Under the pieces are notes generated by a model that saw only the letters and a list, made by a program, of their open reading frames with translations, did not search any database and was not told the DNA's origin. A program made the translations under genes and the position numbers. A stretch of 64,000 nt of DNA from Lutimaribacter salitolerans (GTDB taxonomy: Bacteria > Pseudomonadota > Alphaproteobacteria > Rhodobacterales > Rhodobacteraceae): positions 47,933 through 111,932 of the forward strand of contig NZ_JBHUDD010000041.1 of assembly GCF_042677865.1 (NCBI RefSeq), given 5' to 3'. This document shows positions 52,845 to 63,972 of the stretch, piece after piece (within the stretch, counting starts at the first letter, position 1; each line of letters starts with the position of its first letter).

Positions 52845-54098
52845 ATGCGGTTTTCGGGCCTGCGCATCCTGAAGGAAGGGTTGACCGGCAATCGTGGCTG
52901 GCAGCCGCATTGGCGCGATCCGGCCCCGAAACCCGAATATGACATCGTGATCATCGGTGGCGGCGGGCATGGGCTTGCGACCGCCTATTACCTTGCCAAG
53001 GAGCATGGGCTGACCAATGTGGCCGTGCTGGAAAAAGGCTATATCGGCGGCGGCAACGTGGGGCGCAACACCACCATCGTGCGCGCCAATTACAACCTGC
53101 CGGGCAATTCCGAATTCTACAGCCATTCCCTGAAGCTGTGGGAGGGGCTGGAGCAGGATCTGAACTACAACGCGATGATGAGCCAGCGCGGCGTGCTGAA
53201 CCTGTTTCATTCGGACGGGCAACGCGACTATGCCGCGCGGCGCGGCAATTCGATGGCGATCCAGGGCGACGATGCGGTGCTGCTGGACCGCGACGGCGTG
53301 CGCAGGCTGGTGCCTTACTTGGATTTCGACAATATCCGCTTTCCGGTCTACGGCGGGCTGTACCATCCGCGCGGCGGCACCGCGCGCCACGATGCGGTGG
53401 CCTGGGGATTTGCGCGGGGGGCGGATCAGCGCGGCGTCGACATCATCCAGAACTGCGAGGTCACGGGCATCGACATCGAAGCCGGTCAGGTGCGCGGCGT
53501 GCAGACCTCGCGCGGGGCGATCCGGGCGAAAAAGGTGGGCATCGTGGTGGCGGGCCGGTCCAGCCAGGTGGCGGCGATGGCGGGGATGCGCCTGCCGATC
53601 GAAAGCCACATCCTGCAGGCCTTTGTCACCGAGGGGCTGAACCCGGTGATCGACCATGTCGTGACCTTTGGCATGGGGCATTTCTATATCAGCCAGTCCG
53701 ACAAGGGCGGGCTGGTGTTCGGGGGCGATCTGGATTTCTACGCTTCGTATGCCGCGCGCGGCAACCTGCCCATGGCCGAGCATGTGATGGAGGCGGCGAT
53801 GACGCTGATGCCGATGATCGGCAAGGCGCGGGTGCTGCGCAGTTGGGGGGGCATCATGGACATGTCGCCCGATGGCAGCCCGGTGATCGACCGGACCGAC
53901 ATTGCCGGTCTCTATCTCAATTGCGGCTGGTGCTATGGCGGGTTCAAGGCGGTGCCGGGGTCGGGTAACTGCTTTGCCCATCTGCTGGCGCAGGACAGGC
54001 CCCACAAGGCGGCGGCGCGGCTGCGGCTGGACCGCTTCCGCACCGGTGCAGGGATTATGGACGAGGAGGGCACCGGTGCGCAGCATAACTTGCATTAG
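52845..54098 (+). CDS. soxB: Sarcosine oxidase beta subunit
   Basis: 417 residues. Oxidatively demethylates sarcosine to glycine. YDIVIIGGGGHGLATAYYLA binds FAD; GTARHDAVAWGFARG contains the His that covalently binds FMN in related heterotetramers. KGYIGGGNVGRNTTIVRANY and SWGGIMDMSPDGSPVIDRT are family signatures. Start has GGGAG upstream. First gene of the B-D-A-G operon; a hairpin repeat lies between it and soxD. Confidence 0.95.
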   Translation: MRFSGLRILKEGLTGNRGWQPHWRDPAPKPEYDIVIIGGGGHGLATAYYLAKEHGLTNVAVLEKGYIGGGNVGRNTTIVRANYNLPGNSEFYSHSLKLWEGLEQDLNYNAMMSQRGVLNLFHSDGQRDYAARRGNSMAIQGDDAVLLDRDGVRRLVPYLDFDNIRFPVYGGLYHPRGGTARHDAVAWGFARGADQRGVDIIQNCEVTGIDIEAGQVRGVQTSRGAIRAKKVGIVVAGRSSQVAAMAGMRLPIESHILQAFVTEGLNPVIDHVVTFGMGHFYISQSDKGGLVFGGDLDFYASYAARGNLPMAEHVMEAAMTLMPMIGKARVLRSWGGIMDMSPDGSPVIDRTDIAGLYLNCGWCYGGFKAVPGSGNCFAHLLAQDRPHKAAARLRLDRFRTGAGIMDEEGTGAQHNLH

Positions 54099-54120
54099 CG
54101 CTGCCTGGCCGAGTGCGGGA

Positions 54121-54153
54121 GCCCCCGGCGGGAGTTTATTCGGCAAGATGAAG
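54121..54153 (+). repeat. 3'-end hairpin repeat, copy D (downstream of soxB)
   Basis: CCCCCGGCGGGAGTTTATTC followed by GGCAAGATGAAG matches the copy B tail with one small insertion. The two hairpins are degraded: only a weak GCGGGAGCCCCC pairing remains. Sense orientation, 23 bases after the soxB stop, inside the sox operon. Confidence 0.6.
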
Positions 54154-54167
54154 CAGGGGACACGGCG

Positions 54168-54440
54168 ATGAGGATGCCCTGTCCGATCTGCGGCAGCCGA
54201 GACATCCGCGAGTTCGACTACATGGGCCACGCACAGGCGCTGGACCGGCCCGCGCCGGATGCGGGCGACGTGGTGTGGGACGATTATCTGCACAACCGCG
54301 ACAACCCGGCGGGGCCGACGCGCGACCTGTGGTTTCACGGGCAGGGCTGCGGCGCGTGGCTGGTCGTGGCGCGCGACACCGTCACGCATGAGGTGTTCGG
54401 CGCGGAACTGGCCCGCGACGTCAAAAGGGGTGCTGCATGA
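54168..54440 (+). CDS. soxD: Sarcosine oxidase delta subunit
   Basis: 90 residues. CPICGSRDIREF and WFHGQGCGAW give Cys5, Cys8, His57 and Cys61, the zinc-ligand set of the family. FDYMGHAQALDRP and DDYLHNRDNPAGP follow the usual sequence. The small subunit is needed for heterotetramer assembly. Its stop overlaps the soxA ATG (ATGA). Confidence 0.95.
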   Translation: MRMPCPICGSRDIREFDYMGHAQALDRPAPDAGDVVWDDYLHNRDNPAGPTRDLWFHGQGCGAWLVVARDTVTHEVFGAELARDVKRGAA

Positions 54441-57367
54441 GGCTGGCGACAGGCGGGCAGATCGACCGGGCGCAGGCCCTGTCCTTCACCTTTGACGGGC
54501 GGCGGTATCAGGGGGTTGCGGGCGATACGCTGGCCTCGGCCCTGATGGCAAATGATGTCCGGCTGGTGGGCCGGTCGTTCAAGTATCACCGCCCGCGCGG
54601 GATCTTCAGCGCCGGATCGGAAGAGCCCAACGCCCTGGTCACGCTGGGCAGCGGGGCAGGGCAGGACCCCAACCAGCGCGCCACCATGGTGGAACTGGTG
54701 GAGGGGCTGGATGCGCGCAGCCAGAACCGCTGGCCCAGCCTGGACTATGATCTGCTGGCGCTGAATGATCTGGCGGCACCCTTTCTGGGGGCGGGGTTTT
54801 ACTACAAGACCTTCATGTGGCCCGCGAAATTCTGGGAGCGGCTGTACGAGCCGCTGATCCGTCGCGCGGCGGGGCTGGGGGCGCTATCGGGCCAGCACAA
54901 CCCGGATCGGTACGAGCGTGCCTTTGCCCATTGCGATCTGCTGGTGATCGGCGCGGGGCCTGCGGGGCTGATGGCGGCGCTGGAGGCGGGGCGCGCGGGG
55001 CTGGATGTGATTCTGTGCGACGAGGACACGCGCCCCGGCGGGCGGCTGAATGCCGAGCGGATCGAGGTGGTTGGCCAGCTGGGCGCAGAGTGGGCAGCGG
55101 GGGTCGTGGCGGAACTGCGCGCGCTGGCAAATGTGCGGGTGATGACGCGCACCACCGTGACCGGGGCCTATGACGGTGGCACCTATGGCGCGCTGGAGCG
55201 TCTTGCGCCCGATGTGGCCGCGCGCGACGGCGCGCCGCAGGCGTGTTTTTGGCGGATCACGGCGCGGCGGGTGATCCTGGCGGCGGGCGCACTGGAGCGG
55301 CCCATCGCGTTTCGCAACAACGACCGGCCCGGCGTGATGATGGCCGGGGCCCTGCGCACCTATGTCAATCGCTGGGCGGTGGCGCCGGGGCGCGCGGTGG
55401 TGGTGTTCGGCAACAACGATGATGCCCATCGCACGGTGGCCGATCTGCTGGCCGCGGGCGTGCATGTGGCGGCGCTGGTGGATTCGCGGGCCGATGCGCG
55501 CACGGATCTGCCGGTGCGCCTGTATGCCGGGGCGCAGGTCTGCGACGTGCAGGGGCGCAGCGGCGTCGCATCGGTCAGCATCGCGACGGTCGGCGGCGTC
55601 GAGAAGGTGCAGGCCGATTGCCTGGCCATGTCGGGCGGATGGAACCCGACGATGCACCTGACATGTCACCTGGGCGGGCGGCCCGAATGGTCGCCCGAGC
55701 TGGCCGCATTCATACCGCGGGCAGGTGCCGTGCCGGGCATGACCGCTGCGGGGGCTTGCGCCGGGGTATTCTCTACCCACGGCTGTCTGACCGCCGGGGC
55801 CGAGGCCGCGCGCGCGGTGATTGCCGATCTGGGGCATCGCGCCCCCGCGACGGACCTGCCGCAGGCCGAGGATGCGCCCTATCGCATCGCGCCCTTGTGG
55901 ACGGTGCCGGGCAAGGGGCGTGCCTGGCTGGATTTCCAGAACGATGTGACGGTCAAGGACGTGCGCCAGGCCGCGGATGAGAATTTCACCAGCGTTGAGC
56001 ATATGAAACGCTACACCACGCAGGGCATGGCCCCGGACCAGGGTAAAAGCTCGAACGTGAACGCGCTGGCGGTGCTGGCCGATGCGACGGGGCGCGGCAT
56101 CCCGGAAACCGGCACCACCACCTTTCGCCCGCCCTTCGTGCCGGTGCCGATCGCGGCGCTGGGGGCGGGGGCGCAAGGCAAGGGGTTTGCCCCGCAACGG
56201 TTCACCACCAGCCACACGGCCAGCGTCGAGATGGGCGCGCCGATGATCGAGGCGGGGCTGTGGTATCGCCCCAGCTATTTCCCCCGCACGGGCGAGCGGA
56301 CATGGCGGCAAAGCTGCGACCGCGAGGTGGGGATGATGCGCAATGCCGTGGGTGTCTGTGATGTGTCCACGCTGGGCAAGATCGACATACAGGGTCCGGA
56401 CGCGGGGGCGTTTCTGGACCTGCTGTATGTCAACACGTTCTCGACCCTGAAGGTGGGGCGCGCGCGCTACGGGCTGATGCTGCGCGAAGATGGCCATGTG
56501 ATGGACGACGGCACCACGGCGCGACTGGCCGAGGCGCATTTTGTGATGACCACCACAACCGCCGCCGCTGGGCCGGTGATGAAGCATATGGAATTCGTGC
56601 ATCAATGCTTGGCGCCCGATCTTGATGTCAGCTTCATCTCGGTGACCGAGCAGTGGGCGCAGTTTGCCGTGGCGGGGCCGAAATCGCGCGAGTTGCTGAA
56701 CGGGCTGCTGGATGCGCCGGTGGACGATGCGGCGTTTCCGTTCATGGGCTGCGGCGCGGTGTCGGTGAATGGCATTGCCGCGCGGCTGTTCCGCATCTCG
56801 TTCTCGGGCGAGCATGCCTATGAGATCGCCGTGCCCGCACGGTTTGGCGACAGCCTGTTCCGGGACCTCGTGGCGCGGGCCGAGGCGATGGGCGGCGGCG
56901 CCTACGGGATGGAGGCGCTGAACGTGCTGCGCATCGAAAAGGGGTTCATCACCCATTCCGAAATCCACGGGCGCACCACGGCCTTCGACATCGGCATGGG
57001 CCGGATGATCAGCGGCAAGAAAGACTGTATCGGCAAGACCATGGCGGCCCGTCCGGGGCTGGTGGACGAGGGTCGCGCGCAACTGGTGGGTCTGGTTCCG
57101 ATGGGGGCGGTCAAGCAGTTGACGGCAGGCGCGCATCTGTTTGGCCCGGAGGATTACACGCAGCCCGACAACGATCTGGGCTACATCACCTCGGTCGGAT
57201 TCTCGCCCACTTGCGGGCATTTCATCGGGCTTGGCTTTGTCTCGGGCGGGGTGGCGCGGATGGGCGACACCCTGCGCATGGTGGATCGGATGCGCGGGGT
57301 CGAGACGCAGGTGCAGGTGGTGGATCCGGTGTTTTTCGACAAGGACGGAGGGCGCGCGCGTGGCTGA
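54437..57367 (+). CDS. soxA: Sarcosine oxidase alpha subunit
   Basis: 976 residues, about the family length. The N-terminal part has a ferredoxin-like/NAD-associated segment (GVAGDTLASALMANDVRLVG), then an FAD/NAD domain with LLVIGAGPAGLMAALEAGRA, ALERPIAFRNNDRPGVMMAG, and a C-terminal GcvT-like folate-binding domain (from about residue 590) with GEHAYEIAVPARFGDSLF. The folate site captures the methylene group as 5,10-methylene-THF, the substrate of MetF. Its stop lies inside the soxG start region. Confidence 0.95.
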   Translation: MRLATGGQIDRAQALSFTFDGRRYQGVAGDTLASALMANDVRLVGRSFKYHRPRGIFSAGSEEPNALVTLGSGAGQDPNQRATMVELVEGLDARSQNRWPSLDYDLLALNDLAAPFLGAGFYYKTFMWPAKFWERLYEPLIRRAAGLGALSGQHNPDRYERAFAHCDLLVIGAGPAGLMAALEAGRAGLDVILCDEDTRPGGRLNAERIEVVGQLGAEWAAGVVAELRALANVRVMTRTTVTGAYDGGTYGALERLAPDVAARDGAPQACFWRITARRVILAAGALERPIAFRNNDRPGVMMAGALRTYVNRWAVAPGRAVVVFGNNDDAHRTVADLLAAGVHVAALVDSRADARTDLPVRLYAGAQVCDVQGRSGVASVSIATVGGVEKVQADCLAMSGGWNPTMHLTCHLGGRPEWSPELAAFIPRAGAVPGMTAAGACAGVFSTHGCLTAGAEAARAVIADLGHRAPATDLPQAEDAPYRIAPLWTVPGKGRAWLDFQNDVTVKDVRQAADENFTSVEHMKRYTTQGMAPDQGKSSNVNALAVLADATGRGIPETGTTTFRPPFVPVPIAALGAGAQGKGFAPQRFTTSHTASVEMGAPMIEAGLWYRPSYFPRTGERTWRQSCDREVGMMRNAVGVCDVSTLGKIDIQGPDAGAFLDLLYVNTFSTLKVGRARYGLMLREDGHVMDDGTTARLAEAHFVMTTTTAAAGPVMKHMEFVHQCLAPDLDVSFISVTEQWAQFAVAGPKSRELLNGLLDAPVDDAAFPFMGCGAVSVNGIAARLFRISFSGEHAYEIAVPARFGDSLFRDLVARAEAMGGGAYGMEALNVLRIEKGFITHSEIHGRTTAFDIGMGRMISGKKDCIGKTMAARPGLVDEGRAQLVGLVPMGAVKQLTAGAHLFGPEDYTQPDNDLGYITSVGFSPTCGHFIGLGFVSGGVARMGDTLRMVDRMRGVETQVQVVDPVFFDKDGGRARG

Positions 57368-57905
57368 ATTGCTGGCAACGACGCCCTGTGCCGGGCTGCT
57401 GCCCATCACCGTAGGGTCGGTCACGGCCGAGGAGGCCGCGGCAGGGCCGATGACCGCGCTGGCCCCGTTCAAGGGGCAGACGGGCGGGCTGGCGGATGCC
57501 TTGCAGGCGGCGCATGGGCTGGGCTGGCCCGCGCCGGGGCAACGCATGGTGCAGGGCGCGGCGCGGATCATGTGGTTCGGCCATTCCCATGCGTTGCTTA
57601 CGGGCGCGGCGCCTGATCCGGCGCTGGCGGCCCATGCGGCGCTGACCGATCAATCCGACGCATGGGCGGTGGTGCGCCTGCACGGGGCCGGCGCGCGCGA
57701 TGTGCTGGCGCGGCTGACGCCGCTGGACCTGCGCGATGCGGTTTTCCCTGCGGGCACCTGCGCGCGCAGCGATCTGGCGCACATGCAGGGGGCTGTGCTG
57801 CGCACGGGCGATCAGGCGTGGCAGGTGATGGTGTTCCGGTCGATGGCCGCGACGCTGGTGCATGATCTGGAGATCGCGATGCGCGCCGTTGCAGCGCGGG
57901 GCTGA
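57360..57905 (+). CDS. soxG: Sarcosine oxidase gamma subunit
   Basis: 181 residues from a GTG that overlaps the soxA stop by eight bases; no ATG is in the right place. The family is poorly conserved. Here LAPFKGQTGGLADALQAAHG, then ALLTGAAPDPALAAHAALTD and VFRSMAATLVHDLEIAMRAV match SoxG. It completes the heterotetramer. No glyA, purU or folD gene follows, unlike many sox clusters. Confidence 0.9.
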   Translation: MAELLATTPCAGLLPITVGSVTAEEAAAGPMTALAPFKGQTGGLADALQAAHGLGWPAPGQRMVQGAARIMWFGHSHALLTGAAPDPALAAHAALTDQSDAWAVVRLHGAGARDVLARLTPLDLRDAVFPAGTCARSDLAHMQGAVLRTGDQAWQVMVFRSMAATLVHDLEIAMRAVAARG

Positions 57906-57961
57906 CAGGGCTTGCACCCCGGCATCGGCTTTGCCATCAACAGGTCAGTCAGTCTGAAAGG

Positions 57962-58279
57962 ATGCAGACCATGCGAACAGTCCTGGCCGTTCTGGCCCTT
58001 GCCGCCGCAAGCGCGGCCCATGCCGAAACCGAAGCCGAGCGCATGGCGCGCTGCGATGCGCAGACCGAGATCGTGGCGCAGGCGCTGGAAATCCGCGCCG
58101 AGGGGCGAAACGAAAACCGCGCGATCCGCCAGATCACCCGCGCCCGCGCCGATCTTGAGGCACCCTATACCGAGGCGGTCAGCCCGCTGGTGGGCTGGAT
58201 CTTTTCGCTGAACGCGGCCGAGCTTGAGGCCGATGTGGCCGGTGAATTCCGCGCCGCATGCGAAGGCTACAAGCCCTGA
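57962..58279 (+). CDS. Small exported protein of unknown function
   Basis: 105 residues with a signal peptide (MRTVLAVLALAAASAAHAE). The mature part has two Cys (MARCDAQTE and FRAACEGYKP) likely to pair, and two charged helices. No recognised family. Starts at 57962 or three codons later. It lies between soxG and dnaG on the same strand, but its codon use and signal suggest a separate unit. Confidence 0.72.
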   Translation: MQTMRTVLAVLALAAASAAHAETEAERMARCDAQTEIVAQALEIRAEGRNENRAIRQITRARADLEAPYTEAVSPLVGWIFSLNAAELEADVAGEFRAACEGYKP

Positions 58280-58330
58280 TCGCAGGCGCGCATCTGGACA
58301 AAGCCGCGCACAGGCCCGATATTCAAGGGC

Positions 58331-60265
58331 ATGAGTTTGCCCCCCGGATTCCTTGACGAGTTGCGCAGCCGCACCAGCCTGACACAGGTGGTGGGCCGCA
58401 AGGTGATGTGGGACAACCGCAAGTCCAATCAGGGCAAGGGCGACATGTGGGCACCTTGCCCGTTCCATCAGGAAAAAACCGCGTCTTTCCATGTGGATGA
58501 CCGCAAGGGGTTCTATTATTGCTTTGGCTGCCACGCCAAGGGTGACGCGATCAGTTTCGTGCGCGAGACCGAGAATGTGGACTTCATGGAAGCCATCGAG
58601 ATCCTGGCCCGCGAAGCCGGGATGACGTTGCCCGCCCGTGACCCGCAAGCCGCGCAAAAAGCCGACAAGCGCGGCGAACTGGCCGAGATCATGGAGCGGG
58701 CGGTGAAATTCTTTCGCCTGTCGCTGAACCAGCAGGCGGCGGGTGCGGCGCGCGAGTATCTGGTGCAGCGTGGGCTGGACCAGGCGGCGCAAGAGCGGTT
58801 CGAACTGGGCTATGCGCCCGAGGGCAACGCGCTGTTTGCCCATCTGACCGGGCAGGGCGTGGACCCGCAAAAGATCATCGATGCCGGGCTGGCGGCACGA
58901 CCCGACGATGGGCGCGCGCCCTATGACCGGTTTCGCGGGCGCATCATCTTTCCGATCCGCGATCCGCGCGGGCGCTGCATTTCGCTTGGCGGCCGGGCGA
59001 TGGACCCGAACGCGCGGGCGAAATACCTCAACGGTCCCGAGACCGAGCTGTTCGACAAGGGCCGCAGCCTGTACTGGCATGGCCCGGCGCGCGAGGCGGC
59101 AGGCAAGGGCCAGACCCTGATCGTGGCCGAAGGCTACATGGATGTGATCGCGCTGGTGCAGGCGGGGTTTGCGGCCACGGTGGCCCCGCTGGGCACCGCC
59201 GTGACCGAGGATCAGTTGCGCCTGTTGTGGCGGATCGCGGACGAGCCGGTGATCGCACTGGATGGCGACAAGGCCGGGCTGCGCGCCGCGCACAGGGTGA
59301 TCGACATCGCGCTGCCGCTGTTGGAGGCGGGAAAATCCCTGCGCTTTGCGCTGATGCCCGAGGGGAAAGATCCCGACGATCTGATCCGCGCCAGCGGGGC
59401 AGGGGCCATGCAGACCTTGCTGGACCAGGCGCTGCCGATGGTGCACCTGCTGTGGCGGCGCGAGACCGAAGGACAGGTTTTCGACAGCCCCGAACGGCGC
59501 GCCGCGCTGGACCGCAGCCTGCGTGAGCGGATCAAGACCATCGCCGACCCCTCGATCCGCAGCCACTATGGGCAGGCTATCAAGGAGATGCGCTGGCAGT
59601 TGTTCAACCCGCGCCGGCCCGGGGGCAGCGGACCGAAAGGGCGCAAATGGCAGCCGCCGGGCACGCCGCAGGCGAGCACGAAATCCTCGGTCCTGGCGGG
59701 GGCGGGGGATCATGTACAGGAGCATATCCGCGAGGCGGTGATCCTGGCCACTTTGGTGGTTACGCCCGAGCTGATCGAAGAGGTCGAGACACAGCTTGAG
59801 CGGATGGAATGCCGCGATCCCGATCATGCCGCGATCCGCACCGTGCTGCTGGGACTGCCGCCGGGGGAGGATGCGCAGCAGGCCGTGGCCGCACATCTGG
59901 GGGGAGAGGCCCTTGAAAACCTCATGCACTCTCCCCACGTCGCCATATGTCCTGCGGTGCGACATCCCGGAGATGCCGAGCAGGCCCGTCTGACCCTGTC
60001 GGAAGTGTTCGGCAAGCTGATCGCGCTGCGCGGTCTGGATGCCGAGGTGGCCGAGGCCGCCGAAGAGATGACAGGGCTGGCAAACGAGGCGCTGACATGG
60101 CGGTTGCGCGAGGCGGCAGAGGCGTGCAACCGCGCCCTGCGCAGCCAGCAAGAGGACAGGGCCGCCTATGATCAGGGGGACAATGGCATGATGATAGACC
60201 GCGACGAACGCAGCGCATTTGACGCGCTGCTCAGCAAGATCACGTATTCGAAACCGGGCCGCTAG
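58331..60265 (+). CDS. dnaG: DNA primase
   Basis: 644 residues. Makes RNA primers for replication. The N-terminal CHC2 zinc finger has Cys43, His46, Cys64 and Cys67 (CPFHQEKTASFHV, YYCFGCHAKGD). RPDDGRAPYDRFRGRIIFPI begins the catalytic core and the TOPRIM motif (IVAEGYMDVI, then ALDGDKAGLRAA) carries the metal-binding acids. The C-terminal helicase-binding part is present. It precedes rpoD, the usual macromolecular synthesis order. Confidence 0.97.
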   Translation: MSLPPGFLDELRSRTSLTQVVGRKVMWDNRKSNQGKGDMWAPCPFHQEKTASFHVDDRKGFYYCFGCHAKGDAISFVRETENVDFMEAIEILAREAGMTLPARDPQAAQKADKRGELAEIMERAVKFFRLSLNQQAAGAAREYLVQRGLDQAAQERFELGYAPEGNALFAHLTGQGVDPQKIIDAGLAARPDDGRAPYDRFRGRIIFPIRDPRGRCISLGGRAMDPNARAKYLNGPETELFDKGRSLYWHGPAREAAGKGQTLIVAEGYMDVIALVQAGFAATVAPLGTAVTEDQLRLLWRIADEPVIALDGDKAGLRAAHRVIDIALPLLEAGKSLRFALMPEGKDPDDLIRASGAGAMQTLLDQALPMVHLLWRRETEGQVFDSPERRAALDRSLRERIKTIADPSIRSHYGQAIKEMRWQLFNPRRPGGSGPKGRKWQPPGTPQASTKSSVLAGAGDHVQEHIREAVILATLVVTPELIEEVETQLERMECRDPDHAAIRTVLLGLPPGEDAQQAVAAHLGGEALENLMHSPHVAICPAVRHPGDAEQARLTLSEVFGKLIALRGLDAEVAEAAEEMTGLANEALTWRLREAAEACNRALRSQQEDRAAYDQGDNGMMIDRDERSAFDALLSKITYSKPGR

Positions 60266-60310
60266 AGGTTCCGGTGAGGATTAGGTAAACAAAACTGGGT
60301 AAACGGTGCA

Positions 60311-60357
60311 CGAATCACCCGTAACGCGTTATTGATTCGGACTCACAGCGAATCACC
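60311..60357. promoter_or_regulatory. Three GANTC (CcrM) sites in the rpoD leader
   Basis: CGAATCACC (60311), TGATTCG (60333) and CGAATCACC (60349) put three GANTC words within 45 bases, 30-80 bases before the rpoD start. The first and second form an inverted pair, the first and third a direct repeat. GANTC is the CcrM methylation target in alphaproteobacteria and is normally sparse. Methylation-sensitive control of rpoD is inferred. Confidence 0.5.
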
Positions 60358-60388
60358 TCACGCCCGACGCACCTTGCAGGAGCAATGA

Positions 60389-62368
<1,980 letters not shown>

Positions 62369-62385
62369 GTCGGGACTGGCGGTTC

Positions 62386-63228
62386 TTGGGTTGGACTCCG
62401 TTTAGCTGGTGGAAGGCAAGGAATCGCGACGCGCGGCTTGGTGCGGCGCTTGGCGGGGTCGTGGACGGCGGTCAGCACGAAGAGGAAATCCGCGAGAGGT
62501 TTTCCACACTCCGGTTCGACGGCGACGCACCGGTTTTCGATGCGGATCTGTGCATTCTGGCTTTCTTCAACCGCAGCGGCTCCAACCTGCTGGGGGAATA
62601 TCTGTCAAGTTTGCCCGGCTGCGGCGGGTTTGGTGAATCCCTGAATGCCCCGATGATCCGGCGCATCTCGGAAGATGCCGGCATCGGCTCGTTTCCCGAT
62701 TACATCCGTCATCTGGTGAAACGTCAGGCGGGCCAGCGGCTTTGGGGCGTCAAGGCCGCGCCAGGCCAGATATCGTTTTTGCTGCGCTGGAACATTCCGG
62801 CCATGTTTCGCACCGCGCGTATCATTCACATCCGGCGCAATGATCTGGTGGCGCAGGCCGTATCGCTGCATTTTGCACAGGCAACCAAGGTCTGGACCTC
62901 GCGACAGCAGTCCGCGCAGGAAGTGGACCCCGATGTCGAGTACGACTTTGACGACCTGCGCCGCAAGTTGCACAGCGTGCAGAAAGCGAATTGCGATATC
63001 GAGGTTCTGGCAACTGTGTCGGGCCTGCCGGCGCAGACCATCCTTTATGAACAGATGGTCGCGCGCCCGACACAGACCGTGCACACGCTGGCCGATTTTC
63101 TGGGCATGGATGCCCAAGACTGGATCGCGCCACAGACACGGATGCAAAAGCAGATCATGTTGGCCAAGTCTGACATGGTGGCCCGGTTTCGTTCCGATTT
63201 GACGGCCAGTGTTTTGCGGACAGGATGA
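62386..63228 (+). CDS. Stf0-type sulfotransferase
   Basis: 280 residues from a TTG; a GTG about 75 bases later is the main alternative, and neither has a strong RBS. LAFFNRSGSNLLGEYLSSLP is the 5'-phosphosulphate-binding loop of PAPS-dependent sulfotransferases; RIIHIRRNDLVAQAVSLHFA is the 3'-phosphate segment. The Stf0 family sulphates trehalose and related sugars in mycobacteria; the bacterial substrate here is unknown. It begins 17 bases after the rpoD stop. Confidence 0.85.
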   Translation: MGWTPFSWWKARNRDARLGAALGGVVDGGQHEEEIRERFSTLRFDGDAPVFDADLCILAFFNRSGSNLLGEYLSSLPGCGGFGESLNAPMIRRISEDAGIGSFPDYIRHLVKRQAGQRLWGVKAAPGQISFLLRWNIPAMFRTARIIHIRRNDLVAQAVSLHFAQATKVWTSRQQSAQEVDPDVEYDFDDLRRKLHSVQKANCDIEVLATVSGLPAQTILYEQMVARPTQTVHTLADFLGMDAQDWIAPQTRMQKQIMLAKSDMVARFRSDLTASVLRTG

Positions 63229-63412
63229 TTGTCGACGCTGTTGCAGCCCGGCGTTGCGCGGAAGTCTTGGTTGAAACGTCGCATCGGCAAAAATGCCCGT
63301 TTTGGGCTGTTATGGGCGGTTTTTGGGTCGATTTGAGCGATTTTCGGCAGGTTGACGCAAGTTCTTCTGGCGCGAATGTGACGGGCGCGGTAACCTGCAC
63401 CCACGCATATCA

Positions 63413-63440
63413 CCGGGAAAACCCGGCACTGTGATAGTGC
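63413..63440. other. Two small hairpins in the gap after the sulfotransferase
   Basis: CCGGG-AAAA-CCCGG overlaps GCACT-GTGAT-AGTGC by one base. They lie 28-55 bases before the next small gene, in a 239-base low-GC gap with no other gene. They could be a terminator for the sulfotransferase or leader structure for the small gene. Confidence 0.4.
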
Positions 63441-63467
63441 GGATATAGTCTCATCAGGATCACAATC

Positions 63468-63728
63468 ATGCAAGATATCGAACAGACGACTGCCAATGCG
63501 GTCAACGAAGAAAAAAAGGCCCGCCGCAAGATTGCCCGCAAGATCGCGCTGGCGTTCTGGACGGCCGAGTTCAAGAAATCCAACCCCGAGGCCGATGATG
63601 CCACGATCAAGGCGGCCTGGGGTGATGCGCGTCGGGAAAAGACCAAGGCCGCGTTGGTTGCAATGCGCCGGTTGGAAAAAAACGGTGTGGTGATTGCACC
63701 CGCGCAGACCGAGGCCAAAGCAGCCTGA
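63468..63728 (+). CDS. Small basic protein of unknown function
   Basis: 86 residues, strongly basic and helical (NEEKKARRKIARKIALAFWT), with RREKTKAALVAMRRLEKN in the middle. No signal or membrane segment and no recognised family. AGGATCAC precedes the ATG. A clear hairpin terminator follows, which supports its being a transcribed gene. Nucleic-acid binding is possible from charge alone, but there is no motif. Confidence 0.65.
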   Translation: MQDIEQTTANAVNEEKKARRKIARKIALAFWTAEFKKSNPEADDATIKAAWGDARREKTKAALVAMRRLEKNGVVIAPAQTEAKAA

Positions 63729-63750
63729 GTGCGCAACCACGTTCGGTCTC

Positions 63751-63772
63751 AGGGCAGGCGAAAGCCTGCCCT
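63751..63772 (+). terminator. Hairpin terminator after the small basic protein gene
   Basis: AGGGCAGGC-GAAA-GCCTGCCCT: a perfect nine-pair stem with a GAAA tetraloop, followed by TTCGCGTTT. It starts 23 bases after the stop codon. Confidence 0.85.
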
Positions 63773-63842
63773 TTCGCGTTTGTGGCACAGGGCGGGTCGG
63801 GCAAAGCCAATGCTGCGCTGCCTGCGCCTTGGCATATGCGTC

Positions 63843-63864
63843 GTTCTCACCCAATCGTGAGAAC
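63843..63864. promoter_or_regulatory. Inverted repeat in the last intergenic region
   Basis: GTTCTCAC-CCAATC-GTGAGAAC has perfect eight-base arms and no U-run. It lies in the 244-base gap before the window's last start codon and could be an operator for that gene. Confidence 0.5.
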
Positions 63865-63972
63865 CCGGCCCGCTCTATGCACTATAGTTCTGGGTATGGA
63901 GGATAATACTACAGTTGCGGATATCGGAGATCTCTGATTCAACTCTATTCGAGGGAATGGGAGGGTTGGGTC

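Noticed and set aside
63900..63943. Short open frame of about 14 codons upstream of the last start codon
   Set aside because: Too short, no ribosome site of note and no homology-like content; may be leader sequence.
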